Source: UBA4416 sp964543545
GTDB taxonomy: Bacteria > Bacteroidota > Bacteroidia > B-17B0 > Aurantibacillaceae
Reading direction: 5' to 3'
Length of the DNA stretch: 64,000 bases
Assembly: GCA_964543545.1 (NCBI GenBank)
Contig: CAZIYT010000007.1
Coordinates: 74,170-138,169, forward strand
The notes beneath the pieces were generated by a model. It was not told the origin of the DNA. It worked only from the letters and a program-made list of their open reading frames with translations, and did not search any database. A program made the position numbers and the translations under genes. Positions 52,901 through 60,197 of this stretch are shown here, in pieces (position 1 is the first letter of the stretch; every line of letters starts with the position of its first letter).

Positions 52901-54958
52901 AAGCTTTTTCTTTAGCTCTTTCTTTAATGTAATCTTAGGCTCAAATTCCTCAGCCATCAGTATCGACAAGGCGAGTTTTTTGTCTGCAAGATCTACTCCG
53001 GCCGTATCCTCTTGTGCCTTTATTTTTTCGATGTATTGCATGGCCTTACGCGCGCCGTGGATTTTTTTGTCCCCTAATATCGCCAGGATCCGCTTCACTT
53101 CCACTTCCACCTCACCGTCATTCTTTCCACTAAGGTCTGTCTCGCCGATAGTTACCTGCTGCTGTTCCAGTGCTTTGATCTGTTCCTCTACATCGGCTAT
53201 CTGTGATTCAAAGTTTTCCTGTTTCAATCCCTCTTCCATGTGTTTTCCCATACTTCCCGTGAGCCCGAACAGGTCCTCCGGGGCATCCTGCTCCACGCCA
53301 TGCACAATCCGGCCAAGGCCGAATTGGTTAGGGTATTTCACATCCACGTTCATCATGTAAGGATCAATCACATCCACCCGGCTTTGGTAAGTATCACCAA
53401 ACTGCTCATCGCCATAGGCATCTTTTAATGGGAGGCTGAGCTTTTTCGATTTTAGCGTTTTGCCTTTTTTCGACTTCGGATCTTCTGTGCTGATATGTTT
53501 GATATGCTTGTCGAAATAGCTCATTGGCAGCTCAAATGAGCGGATCAGCGGCACACTGTTGGTCGGCGTTTTGTCTGTTGCCGCGGCAAACGCATATTTC
53601 TGAAACCATGAAAGCGTACGCAGGGGTGTCCCGAAGCTTACCCACATCACCTTGTCGTTGGCGCTGTAGGTAAGCTTTTTAGTATCCGTTAAATAAAAGT
53701 CTTTGAATTTATGGTCATAGTTAGGCGCCACAATAGCCATGTAAGCTCTCACGTATTCATGGCCGCTGCTATCGATGTCCGATGTATTCATGAAGTCGAT
53801 ATTGGTACCGGATTTCCCGGCCTGTGCCTGCTGGAATTTCAACTCGCGCTCCATGCGCATTTTATGCTGCTTTAGCTTCTCCAGCTTTTGGATCTCGGGC
53901 GATCCGTCTTTTTTCAGCTGCTCCAGCGCCGTTATCTTTTTTTTATGCGCTTCTATTTCATTGCTCTTGCGCACCCTGTCCTGGAGCACAGTCAGCGAAG
54001 TTTTATGCTTTGCTTTCCGCGGGCGCTTTTTATCGACGCTTAGTTTCGCATTTAACGCCTCCTCCTCTTTTAATTTTTCACTGAGTTGCTTCTTTAAGAC
54101 CTCTTCATCAAACCCGCTCAGTTTGGCAATTTCCTCATTACTGTGTCCAATATGCTTGGAGAGTGTTTTTGCCTTATCTTCCGGAGTAGCCAGCGCCTCA
54201 TCGTTCACCTGTTGATGTGCCAGCATAAGGGTGGTCATATCCGTTTGCCTGATCTTTTCCAGGAAACCGAATACACGCTGGGTATATTGCTGCATCTGGT
54301 CCGGGTGTAGCTCAAACCAGCCGGGTTTTCCGCCTTTCAGGTTTTGCTCAATCACGGATTTAACAATGGCTTGTTTTCTTTTATTGAATTTATCTTCCCT
54401 GGTTTCTTTTTTCTTCTTCTTGTTGAACTGCCTGATCACTGCCTGAATCGTACCGGTAGATGCTTTTTTTAAGGGCTTGAGATCCTGCCCGCTACCGGAC
54501 TGTAGCTGAACGGCATGTTCTGCTTTCCCGCCCATCACATCCGCTTCTTTTTCCAGGCCCGCATCATCATTAATGGCTACCGGTGCTTTCAATTGTTTGG
54601 TCGCTTTTACCCGGCCTTGCTTTTGCTGTACCACATGCCAGGCCTCATGTGCCAGGTGCTTCTCCTGCCCGGGAGCAAGGTGGATCTGGCTGCCCTGTGC
54701 ATAGGCATGTGCGTTGAGCTGCGCCGGTTGCGAAGAGTTGTAATGTACCTTCACATCATCCATCGCATGGCCCGAAAGGTTTTCGATGCCTGATTTTAAA
54801 TGATCGGGGAGGCCCGTTTTATTTTCTTTTTTCTGAATCGTGAAGTTGATGCCTGTTTCCGGTGCGGTCCGGCTTTCTACCAGGGGCGAGCTGCTGCTTT
54901 GAGTGATCGTTCTCCCGGGATTTTTTTCCGGTTCATTATGTTTCTTTGAGCTTTTCAA
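49991..54958 (-). CDS. eCIS cargo: leader + DUF4157 + Ulp1-like (clan CE) protease, very large
   Basis: I place the start at TTG 54958 (1655 residues), 26 bp after the upstream stop; ATG 55084 would overlap that gene by 100 bp and adds residues unlike any leader. Layout: leader KSSKKHNEPEK, motif INFTIQKKE (about 37-45), DUF4157 (HEAWH 104-108), a charged coiled coil (about 190-400), a long central region of unknown fold (about 400-1290), then a clan CE fold: His1376 in NYHWIGILLD, Asp1397 in YVMDPAQS, Gln1432 and Cys1438 in IQQDGSSCG. H-D-Q-C spacing fits Ulp1/C48 enzymes. These cut ubiquitin or SUMO-like links or acetylate, so a eukaryotic target is inferred. Confidence 0.85.
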   Translation of the reverse strand: MKSSKKHNEPEKNPGRTITQSSSSPLVESRTAPETGINFTIQKKENKTGLPDHLKSGIENLSGHAMDDVKVHYNSSQPAQLNAHAYAQGSQIHLAPGQEKHLAHEAWHVVQQKQGRVKATKQLKAPVAINDDAGLEKEADVMGGKAEHAVQLQSGSGQDLKPLKKASTGTIQAVIRQFNKKKKKETREDKFNKRKQAIVKSVIEQNLKGGKPGWFELHPDQMQQYTQRVFGFLEKIRQTDMTTLMLAHQQVNDEALATPEDKAKTLSKHIGHSNEEIAKLSGFDEEVLKKQLSEKLKEEEALNAKLSVDKKRPRKAKHKTSLTVLQDRVRKSNEIEAHKKKITALEQLKKDGSPEIQKLEKLKQHKMRMERELKFQQAQAGKSGTNIDFMNTSDIDSSGHEYVRAYMAIVAPNYDHKFKDFYLTDTKKLTYSANDKVMWVSFGTPLRTLSWFQKYAFAAATDKTPTNSVPLIRSFELPMSYFDKHIKHISTEDPKSKKGKTLKSKKLSLPLKDAYGDEQFGDTYQSRVDVIDPYMMNVDVKYPNQFGLGRIVHGVEQDAPEDLFGLTGSMGKHMEEGLKQENFESQIADVEEQIKALEQQQVTIGETDLSGKNDGEVEVEVKRILAILGDKKIHGARKAMQYIEKIKAQEDTAGVDLADKKLALSILMAEEFEPKITLKKELKKKLTARRDEQSSSIKKLTTGDGKIKSHVSNTTQELETQVSKERLGDMASTAMADLLKAALPGSFRTIALANDRKHEHVSGKEGQLQDYNTFTASLGLSPEGEQAEFHLLDDENTALHRKGNDGKWGSATPAHTEAIYQKMRFFYHLLDSQTKGMPQFSSRELDAVPLDKMDLTKDSHLEKITELAKKKTKGNTLAEAFQATNIEAQLSVILNANHFTPADVLGLPKLLDSSRKDRHGNTVVKAAAETYFAQKQLSSASSLNFVATQSATLLAHLNNRKYGDKFTKQLLENDYLKRDIQEILGKKTKGSIGISKSVDFNKAVIEDVLNRMQHINTVKDEHLRLRMVYLFFHIMRPLARIIESEGTAKKAEPVDYSKKKPNSWYKKMPETGALKDLQVNNREEQIDHFNFLNPKAKAFGIMDHRGKAQDDKSMMPYDIYHSPTRYVPKEGNAMTDYMAGIDMPFVGGVSGTTRDQTQMLPHIFDAKTMKDQYWDFQLMNAAFMIANGYHSFFETIYVAARYDPSPKGELVLREFTKMKTGKKYGKHNSYVSILRIINANSRIFDGFEKWYATQVDQDAKHKHDMISRIKASKGGTKAPPVNTPTTTSATPVKTQASGGSSSKTDDINGGYLYEDNDIYTIINLLIAEHQLNNVHVIPPVDNIVSTQLRQRLQEEAAGGINVARKVLIPYNKGNYHWIGILLDITANQAQVNAYVMDPAQSTNAYVNDPAITDEIVHVYANAAVQAAAHLIQQDGSSCGELTVNNLMALARGQGLVQDAQVLAGAQVERQAHVTLMERERPADHFAHKQKFNQYSFSDFDVQAYLEGQGKHKMTVQESQVTLKIVQMFGQYPEKAGLVTAFGKLAQGKTLSEALPDIRHEMNTVLVRLKHGQDAPGKKAFLDIAMALFAFKADSLDGLVSFDGLAVNNVTLLENVGASIKKGTEEKGISGVISKLEKSRKSKEEAIEALKKHFNK
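54528..54857 (-). repeat. DUF4157 carrier module, copy 2 (Ulp1-like cargo)
   Basis: The module encodes INFTIQKKENKTGLPD to EKEADVMGGKA. It has RVKATKQLKAP where copies 1, 3 and 4 have RVKPTKQLKSS, and QGSQIHLAP for QGNQIHIAP. At DNA level it looks closest to copy 3. Confidence 0.85.
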
Positions 54959-54984
54959 ACGGCGGTATTCTTTGCTAATTGTTA

Positions 54985-56370
54985 CTAGTCTTGTTTTTTC
55001 GGGAGTGACTTCTCCAGTGTGCAACCATGTTGTTGTGTCAGTTCTTCGAGATCCTGGATGTTTTTTTTCGTTAAGGCGGTACAATACTTAATGTTCAGGT
55101 ATTTTATCCCACCCTGGATCTGGTTCTGAAATGCGGTAATGACGATACCCGAAAGTTCCGTTACCTGGCGTATGGTTCTGTCGTCTGTTTCATCATCGTT
55201 TGCCTTTACGGTTATCGACTTCCCGGGCGCTTTTTCAGAGGTGATCGTTCGTGTTAAGTCCAGGTGTATTAAGCCTTTCATTGCTGCCAGCGTACCGTAA
55301 CAGTCTGCATCCATAAATTCGGCCCTGATAAGCACCAGGGATTTTATTGGTAAGGTTAACAAGGTTGCTAACTTATCCTTAGGAGCAGCTGCTTTGGGAT
55401 TATTAATTTCAAGGTAATTTAAATTTTTAAATTTAGCGAACATGGCCGCGCTCCAACCCTCCGGGAAAGCCCATGCGGTAAGGATCAGGCGTGTGGTCTT
55501 GGGATCAGCATCAGCAATCAGATCCTCCAAAGCACTTCCTTTATGTTTGTTTTTGTTGAGCGAGGTTTCAATTTCCTCATCTGCTTTCTTTGCAGTCAGA
55601 TGTTCGTATATATAATTAGCGCCTAACAATACCCCAGCGCTGATAATCCCATAGGCTACACTATAGCTGATCCCGACAATAGCTGCAATGGCTGTGATAA
55701 TGACTTCTTTTGTTCCAATGCTTGTAATCCCGAATTTTTCAGCAAGTTGCTTTAACGTCTCCATAGAAACCATTTGTATGGTCCGGCTTGTCAGGATGCT
55801 TTTTGAGCTGGTATCCTTTTGGGCGAGCTGTAAGGGGCGGGTGCTTATCAAGGCTTTTGCACCCATCACATCCGCTTCCTTTTCCAAAGCAGGACTATCA
55901 TTAATAGCCACCGATGATTTCAATTGCTTAGTAGGCTTTACCCGGCCTTGCTTCTGCTGTACCACATGCCAGGCTTCGTGTGCCAGGTGCTTCTCCTGCC
56001 CGGGAGCAATGTGGATCTGGTTGCCTTGCGCATAAGCATGTGCATTGAGCTGCGCCGGTTGCGAAGAGTTGTAATGCACCTTCACATCATCCATCGCATG
56101 ACCCGAAAGGTTTTCGATGCCTGATTTTAAATGGTCGGGGAGTCCCGTTTTATTTTCTTTTTTCTGAATCGTGAAGTTGATGCCGCTGGCAGGTGGACTG
56201 ATGCGCGCGGGTACATTCCCATTTGAATGATCCTTTTCTTTTTTCTGGATGCTGAAATGAATATCATGAGCAGGCGAAGCAAGATGTTTGGCTCCGGTGC
56301 TTTTCGTGTTACCGCTAACACTGTTTTGTTGTTCTATCGCTTGTTGAGGTACTTTTTGTTTCACCTTCAA
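54985..56370 (-). CDS. eCIS cargo: leader + DUF4157 + membrane segment + leucine-rich repeats
   Basis: The 461-residue protein has a leader (MKVKQKVPQQAIEQQNSVSG), motif IHFSIQKKE (about 37-45), motif INFTIQKKE (about 64-72), and DUF4157 (HEAWH 131-135). Next is a hydrophobic region of about 40 residues (AIAAIVGISYSVAYGIISAGVLLG) that could form one or two membrane helices, then a linker, then LRR-like repeats (LNYLEINNP, IKSLVLIRAEF, LIHLDLTRTI, IKYLNIKYCTALT) to the end. LRR folds bind proteins, often eukaryotic ones. It may insert in the host membrane and bind a partner. No catalytic motif is seen. Confidence 0.8.
   Translation of the reverse strand: MKVKQKVPQQAIEQQNSVSGNTKSTGAKHLASPAHDIHFSIQKKEKDHSNGNVPARISPPASGINFTIQKKENKTGLPDHLKSGIENLSGHAMDDVKVHYNSSQPAQLNAHAYAQGNQIHIAPGQEKHLAHEAWHVVQQKQGRVKPTKQLKSSVAINDSPALEKEADVMGAKALISTRPLQLAQKDTSSKSILTSRTIQMVSMETLKQLAEKFGITSIGTKEVIITAIAAIVGISYSVAYGIISAGVLLGANYIYEHLTAKKADEEIETSLNKNKHKGSALEDLIADADPKTTRLILTAWAFPEGWSAAMFAKFKNLNYLEINNPKAAAPKDKLATLLTLPIKSLVLIRAEFMDADCYGTLAAMKGLIHLDLTRTITSEKAPGKSITVKANDDETDDRTIRQVTELSGIVITAFQNQIQGGIKYLNIKYCTALTKKNIQDLEELTQQHGCTLEKSLPKKQD
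55858..56187 (-). repeat. DUF4157 carrier module, copy 3 (LRR cargo)
   Basis: The module encodes INFTIQKKENKTGLPD to EKEADVMGAKA, with INDSPALEKEAD as in copy 4, where copies 1 and 2 have INDDAGLEKEAD. The upstream part also shares a leader with the cargo at 56404-57597. Confidence 0.85.
56296..56370 (-). repeat. Leader repeat, copy A
   Basis: It encodes the first 25 or so residues of the LRR cargo. The same DNA pattern recurs at 57531-57597, with many shared bases from the ATG through the EQQNSV codons. Confidence 0.75.
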
Positions 56371-56403
56371 TCGTTATGATAATTTACCTGGATCATTACT
56401 TTC

Positions 56404-57597
56404 TCAACCTTCTTTGCCTTTTTCCATATCAGGCCCATATTTATCGGCAAAGCGCTGACCTTTGGTAGCGCCGTACATCTCGAAGAACCAGCTCCGGTCG
56501 TATTGCTTTTTACTGAAATGGTCGGAAGCTTTGGCTGCTGCATTTTCCATGGTGACATGGTCGGCGCCGTCAGTCATAATGATAGCCGCATAATGAAAAG
56601 GCCATTCCGCTTGCTGATTGTCAGTCGTGTATTCATACACATTTCCGGCGGCGATCTCATCCGTTTCTACTCCTCCTGATCCGGCGTCGAAACCGGCCAC
56701 ATAGCTGGCCATTTGCCTGCAATCGCTTGGCATGAGAGGGCGGTCGCGCGCCTGTGACTCAATATAGCTGTCGATGCGTCTTTCCAGGGCTGGAACGCCT
56801 ATCGTTTGAATAATCGTATGGGCCAGCTTAGCCAGGTTCTCTTTAAGTTCCCTCAGTTCCGGCACATTATGCGGATTCACTCCCACGCCAAAAATAGCTT
56901 CGGATTTTTGTGGCGATTCGCGGGCTTCCTTAAGATGGTCTTTTATAAAATCTTTGAACTCTTCTTCCAGGTCTTCCAGTTCAGGAACTTTTTCTAAGGC
57001 GTGTTTTTTAATACCCGCCTCCTGTTCGCGCTCGTTACCTCCTTTCGCAAATTTTTTTGTTTCTGTGTCGAGCTCGGTTCCGTCTTTTATAACAGGCTGC
57101 ACTTTGTAAAGGCTTTGACTGCCGATCTGTTTTTTTTCACCGGGCGTGAAGGCAATCTGCCCGCCAATGCGATCTGCTTCTTTGATTTTTTCGGGAGTGG
57201 CATAGAGCTCTGTCGTACCGCGCAAGAGCAGGTAGTTTTTCTGAGAGAGCTTCCCCTCAGGAGTAATGGCATAACGCTGCACAGGCGCAGTACCCGATGT
57301 CAAATGGCTGGTTATTCCCTTTGTCGTATCTTTTTTTTGAATGGCAAAGCTAATGCCTGTGAAAGGAGCCGTCTGTGATGTTTGTTGAATGGTAGCCTGG
57401 GATTCATGAGCTCCGGTCCCTGCATGGAGTTGCGGGACAGGGAGCCTTGTTTCCTGTCCCTGATTTTTTTCCTTTTTTTGTATGATGAAATGAACGTCAG
57501 AGCTAGGCGGGACAAAACCTCTGGCCCCGGCACTTTTAGTGGTTCCGGTCACACTGTTTTGCTGTTCGTGTGTTCGTTGAGGTATTTTTTGTTTCAC
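56404..57597 (-). CDS. eCIS cargo without DUF4157: leader + Cys-His-Asn hydrolase candidate
   Basis: The 397-residue protein has a leader (MKQKIPQRTHEQQNSVTG) nearly equal to that of the LRR cargo and two QKK motifs (VHFIIQKKE about 36-44; ISFAIQKKD about 81-89), but DUF4157 is missing: TKGITSHLTSGTAPVQRYAI follows directly. After a helical linker, the C-terminal domain has Cys293 (SDCRQMASYV), His335 (PFHYAAIIMTDGADHV) and Asn352 (TMENAAAK), then SWFFEMYGATKG. This order matches papain-like and CHAP/NlpC-type hydrolases. Target may be protein or cell wall; I cannot say which. It precedes the LRR cargo by 33 bp. Confidence 0.75.
   Translation of the reverse strand: MKQKIPQRTHEQQNSVTGTTKSAGARGFVPPSSDVHFIIQKKEKNQGQETRLPVPQLHAGTGAHESQATIQQTSQTAPFTGISFAIQKKDTTKGITSHLTSGTAPVQRYAITPEGKLSQKNYLLLRGTTELYATPEKIKEADRIGGQIAFTPGEKKQIGSQSLYKVQPVIKDGTELDTETKKFAKGGNEREQEAGIKKHALEKVPELEDLEEEFKDFIKDHLKEARESPQKSEAIFGVGVNPHNVPELRELKENLAKLAHTIIQTIGVPALERRIDSYIESQARDRPLMPSDCRQMASYVAGFDAGSGGVETDEIAAGNVYEYTTDNQQAEWPFHYAAIIMTDGADHVTMENAAAKASDHFSKKQYDRSWFFEMYGATKGQRFADKYGPDMEKGKEG
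57531..57597 (-). repeat. Leader repeat, copy B
   Basis: It encodes the leader of the Cys-His-Asn cargo and matches copy A at 56296-56370. Identity stops soon after the first QKK motif. Confidence 0.75.
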
Positions 57598-57644
57598 CTT
57601 AAATAAATGGTTAAGTCTGCTTTCTGTTTCAAGGAATTGCTGAA

Positions 57645-59339
57645 CTATAAGGCTTTGGCATCCTCACTGAGGAGAGTGTTCGGTACCCGGAATTTTCCAC
57701 CAACTTTTGAGTTAGCCTTAAACTCAGGATTCAGACAAAGCAATGCCGTGATGTTATCTTCGTCTTCTAAAAGTTTGGCAAGATCTTGAAGTGTTGCATC
57801 TGCTTGTTCATCTACTCCAATCAGTTTTTTTACAGCGGCATCTACTGTCCAATCTTGTGGATCCCAGGCTTCATTCAGTATGGTTTTAAGGATCGGGTGA
57901 GTTTTATATGCCTCCGTCCAAATAGGATTCGTAAACACTTTAGTCGCCTCTACGATATCATAAAGCCTGCGCATCAATAATTTTCCGGAGTGTTCTGAGA
58001 AATCAGGGTCCAGGACAAGGTTTAATACTGCACCAAGTGGAAGATTTTTGATTTCGTTGAGCATATAGTGGCGGTGCCCCAGCGATAAGGCTTTATCATT
58101 GCCAATCCGCTCTTTTTCGGGAAGCTTTACTGTATCGACATCAGGGCCATGATCCTGTGGGATCTTCGCTTTATTCCATTGAGCAACCGCCTCGATAAAT
58201 TTTTTCGTAGGCATGCCGTCACTGATCTTCTTGAACGGGAGCACTTTCCCCTCATCATTAGGTCCGTAGGTATAGCCCCATTCCACACTTCCGAGATAAT
58301 CGTCTTTCATGGGGCCGTTCAAGCACACAGCCGTTGTTTCAAACGACTGAATCACCTGCCAGCCTTCCTCCCAGTTGCGTCCGGGCATATCCAGTAAAAC
58401 TGCCGGAGCATCCTTGATGACCTTTCCGTTTTTGTCCAGTACGTGCGCTCCCAGCTTATCATCTTCCGAGTGGAATTCGGTAGGTACGAGATCCTTCCCG
58501 TTTTGAGCGCCAAATACCGGGTGATTATTTTTGTCAGTCCTGTCGAAGTACCTCGCATGTTCTACTTCCTCTCCTTCCACATGGTCGGTCACCGATCTGG
58601 AAAGACCTCTCGCTGCAGCATAATTTTCACGTGGAGCCTGGAGCTTTTTCACGGTAGGCGATGTCGTTTGAGTAAGGCCTATTTTATCACAATCCACTGT
58701 GTCTGTTGCGTGAAACTCGAGCTTCATTTCACTGCCGATCAACTGTACCTTTTCTGAAAGTTTCTTTTTAGTTAGATCATATTTGACAGCCTTATATGTT
58801 CCTCCAAATGTTTTGATATCCTGGCGTTGTATAACCAATTGATTGGTTGAGGGAAGTGCCTGTGGCGAAATACTGAGCAGCTGTGTTGGGGTTGATGTTG
58901 CAGGAACACGCAAGGCCTTGGAGCCCATCACATCCGCTTCTTTTTCCAGAGCAGGGCTATCGTTAATAGCCACGGATGATTTTAATTGTTTGGTAGGCTT
59001 TACCCGGCCTTGCTTTTGCTGTACCACATGCCAGGCTTCATGTGCCAGGTGTTTCTCCTGTCCGGGCGCAATATGGATCTGGTTTCCCTGTGCGTATGCA
59101 TGGGCGTTTAGCTGCGCCGGTTGCGAAGAATTGTAATGTACTTTCACATCATCCATCGCATGGCCCGAAAGATTTTCGATACCCGATTTTAAATGGTCGG
59201 GTAAGCCTGTGTGGTTTTCTTTTTTCTGGATGGTAAAATCAATGCCCGTATGGGCAGCAGGCAAAGACCTGGCCTTGCTCTTTGGTTGCGAAGACAGAGG
59301 GGGAGTCTGTTCTTTTTTTAATTGCCTGGCCTGTTTCAT
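57645..59339 (-). CDS. eCIS cargo: leader + DUF4157 + unknown C-terminal domain
   Basis: I choose ATG 59339 (MKQARQLKKEQ), 564 residues, because it matches the MK-rich leaders; ATG 59372 is 11 codons upstream. One QKK motif (IDFTIQKKE, about 33-41) and DUF4157 (HEAWH 100-104) are followed by a QLVIQRQD boundary and an unrecognised domain of about 380 residues with paired tryptophans (MPGRNWEEGWQVIQSFETTAVCLNG; GSVEWGYTYGPNDEG) and a helical C-terminal part. I cannot assign a function. It is the first cargo after the two helical proteins. Confidence 0.75.
   Translation of the reverse strand: MKQARQLKKEQTPPLSSQPKSKARSLPAAHTGIDFTIQKKENHTGLPDHLKSGIENLSGHAMDDVKVHYNSSQPAQLNAHAYAQGNQIHIAPGQEKHLAHEAWHVVQQKQGRVKPTKQLKSSVAINDSPALEKEADVMGSKALRVPATSTPTQLLSISPQALPSTNQLVIQRQDIKTFGGTYKAVKYDLTKKKLSEKVQLIGSEMKLEFHATDTVDCDKIGLTQTTSPTVKKLQAPRENYAAARGLSRSVTDHVEGEEVEHARYFDRTDKNNHPVFGAQNGKDLVPTEFHSEDDKLGAHVLDKNGKVIKDAPAVLLDMPGRNWEEGWQVIQSFETTAVCLNGPMKDDYLGSVEWGYTYGPNDEGKVLPFKKISDGMPTKKFIEAVAQWNKAKIPQDHGPDVDTVKLPEKERIGNDKALSLGHRHYMLNEIKNLPLGAVLNLVLDPDFSEHSGKLLMRRLYDIVEATKVFTNPIWTEAYKTHPILKTILNEAWDPQDWTVDAAVKKLIGVDEQADATLQDLAKLLEDEDNITALLCLNPEFKANSKVGGKFRVPNTLLSEDAKAL
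58920..59247 (-). repeat. DUF4157 carrier module, copy 4 (unknown-C-terminus cargo)
   Basis: The module encodes IDFTIQKKENHTGLPD to EKEADVMGSKA. It is the most divergent copy at DNA level, though the protein differs at only a few positions. Confidence 0.85.
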
Positions 59340-59370
59340 ATTTAACTCATTTAATGAATCACTCGCTAAC

Positions 59371-59409
59371 AATCAGGCCCAACTCCGTTTATAAGAGTTG
59401 GGCCTGATT
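59371..59409. terminator. Perfect 15-bp hairpin between helical and cargo genes
   Basis: Arms AATCAGGCCCAACTC and GAGTTGGGCCTGATT with a 9-base loop. Neither side has a strong T-run, so it may be a weak terminator, an attenuator, or an mRNA-stabilising stem that sets different levels for the two gene groups. Confidence 0.6.
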
Positions 59410-59429
59410 AAATAGAATTCGTAAACCGA

Positions 59430-60194
59430 CTAAGCTGCCTGCCCAACGGCAGCATTCGCGGCATCCAGCGCTTTGGTAGCAGCGTTTGCCTCGGTGGTAG
59501 CATCATTGAATTTTTTGATAACACCGCGTAAAGCCAGTTCAGCCGCCTTTTTGTCTTTTAAGGACTGCTCGTATAATTTTTGAGATTTCGCTTTCAGCTC
59601 TTCGAGCTGGTTGTCGAGTCCATTCGTTTTGTCTGTGATCAACGGAAGCGCCTCATCAATTAACTCTTTGGTGGTATTCAGCGAGTTGCTCAGGTGGATC
59701 ACAGAGCCTGCAGCCGTAATAGAGTCTACCAGCGCTTTGGTTGAAAGGGTTACCGCTGTTTTGGCATCGAGCACCGCTTTGGCCGAATCTTTTACCAATA
59801 AGTTCAGGATAACCTTATTGTGCTTGACCTCGTTATTAATGTACGTATTAAGCTCTTCAATGATCAGGGCAAAGGAGGTAGCCTTTAAGGCAGTCTGATG
59901 CGCATCTTCTACCATTTTGGAAACCTCTTTGTGCAATGAGAGGGAGCTCTTGTAGGAGAGCTCGATGTCTTTCAGCAGGCTTATCGCCGATTCCTTCGCT
60001 AAGCCCGAAGCGTTCTGGTTAGCTTCCGCTTTGGCCAGGTCGGTTTTATCATTGTCGCTGATCGTTGATTTGCTGGCAAGTGTTTTTTCGCTTGCCGATT
60101 TTTCAGTAGTAGCCAGTGTAAGACGTTTATCTTTTTCTTTTTTGTCTGATACCAGGCCCTGAATGATGGAGTGTTTTGTTTCTGAAAATCCCAT
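59430..60194 (-). CDS. Helical, coiled-coil-like protein B of the eCIS cargo block
   Basis: The 254-residue protein is nearly all Ala/Lys/Ser/Leu-rich helix (TLATTEKSASEKTLASKST, AKAVLDAKTAVTLSTKALVD, KKAAELALRGVIKKFNDATT). No Cys, Trp or signal peptide is present. It is similar in type to its neighbour at 60198 (3 bp gap) and shares helical phasing, suggesting an old duplication. It could be a structural filament, a chaperone for cargo loading, or one half of a two-part helical toxin. No family recognised. Confidence 0.7.
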   Translation of the reverse strand: MGFSETKHSIIQGLVSDKKEKDKRLTLATTEKSASEKTLASKSTISDNDKTDLAKAEANQNASGLAKESAISLLKDIELSYKSSLSLHKEVSKMVEDAHQTALKATSFALIIEELNTYINNEVKHNKVILNLLVKDSAKAVLDAKTAVTLSTKALVDSITAAGSVIHLSNSLNTTKELIDEALPLITDKTNGLDNQLEELKAKSQKLYEQSLKDKKAAELALRGVIKKFNDATTEANAATKALDAANAAVGQAA

Positions 60195-60197
60195 AAA

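Noticed and set aside
54959..55084. ATG 55084 as start of the Ulp1-like cargo
   Set aside because: It overlaps the LRR cargo by 100 bp and yields residues unlike any leader; TTG 54958 fits leader and spacing. The choice is not certain.
48246..59339. DUF4157 called as an active metalloprotease
   Set aside because: HEAWH and a later EKEAD are present, but the same module on unrelated effectors suggests a carrier role. Activity cannot be judged from sequence.
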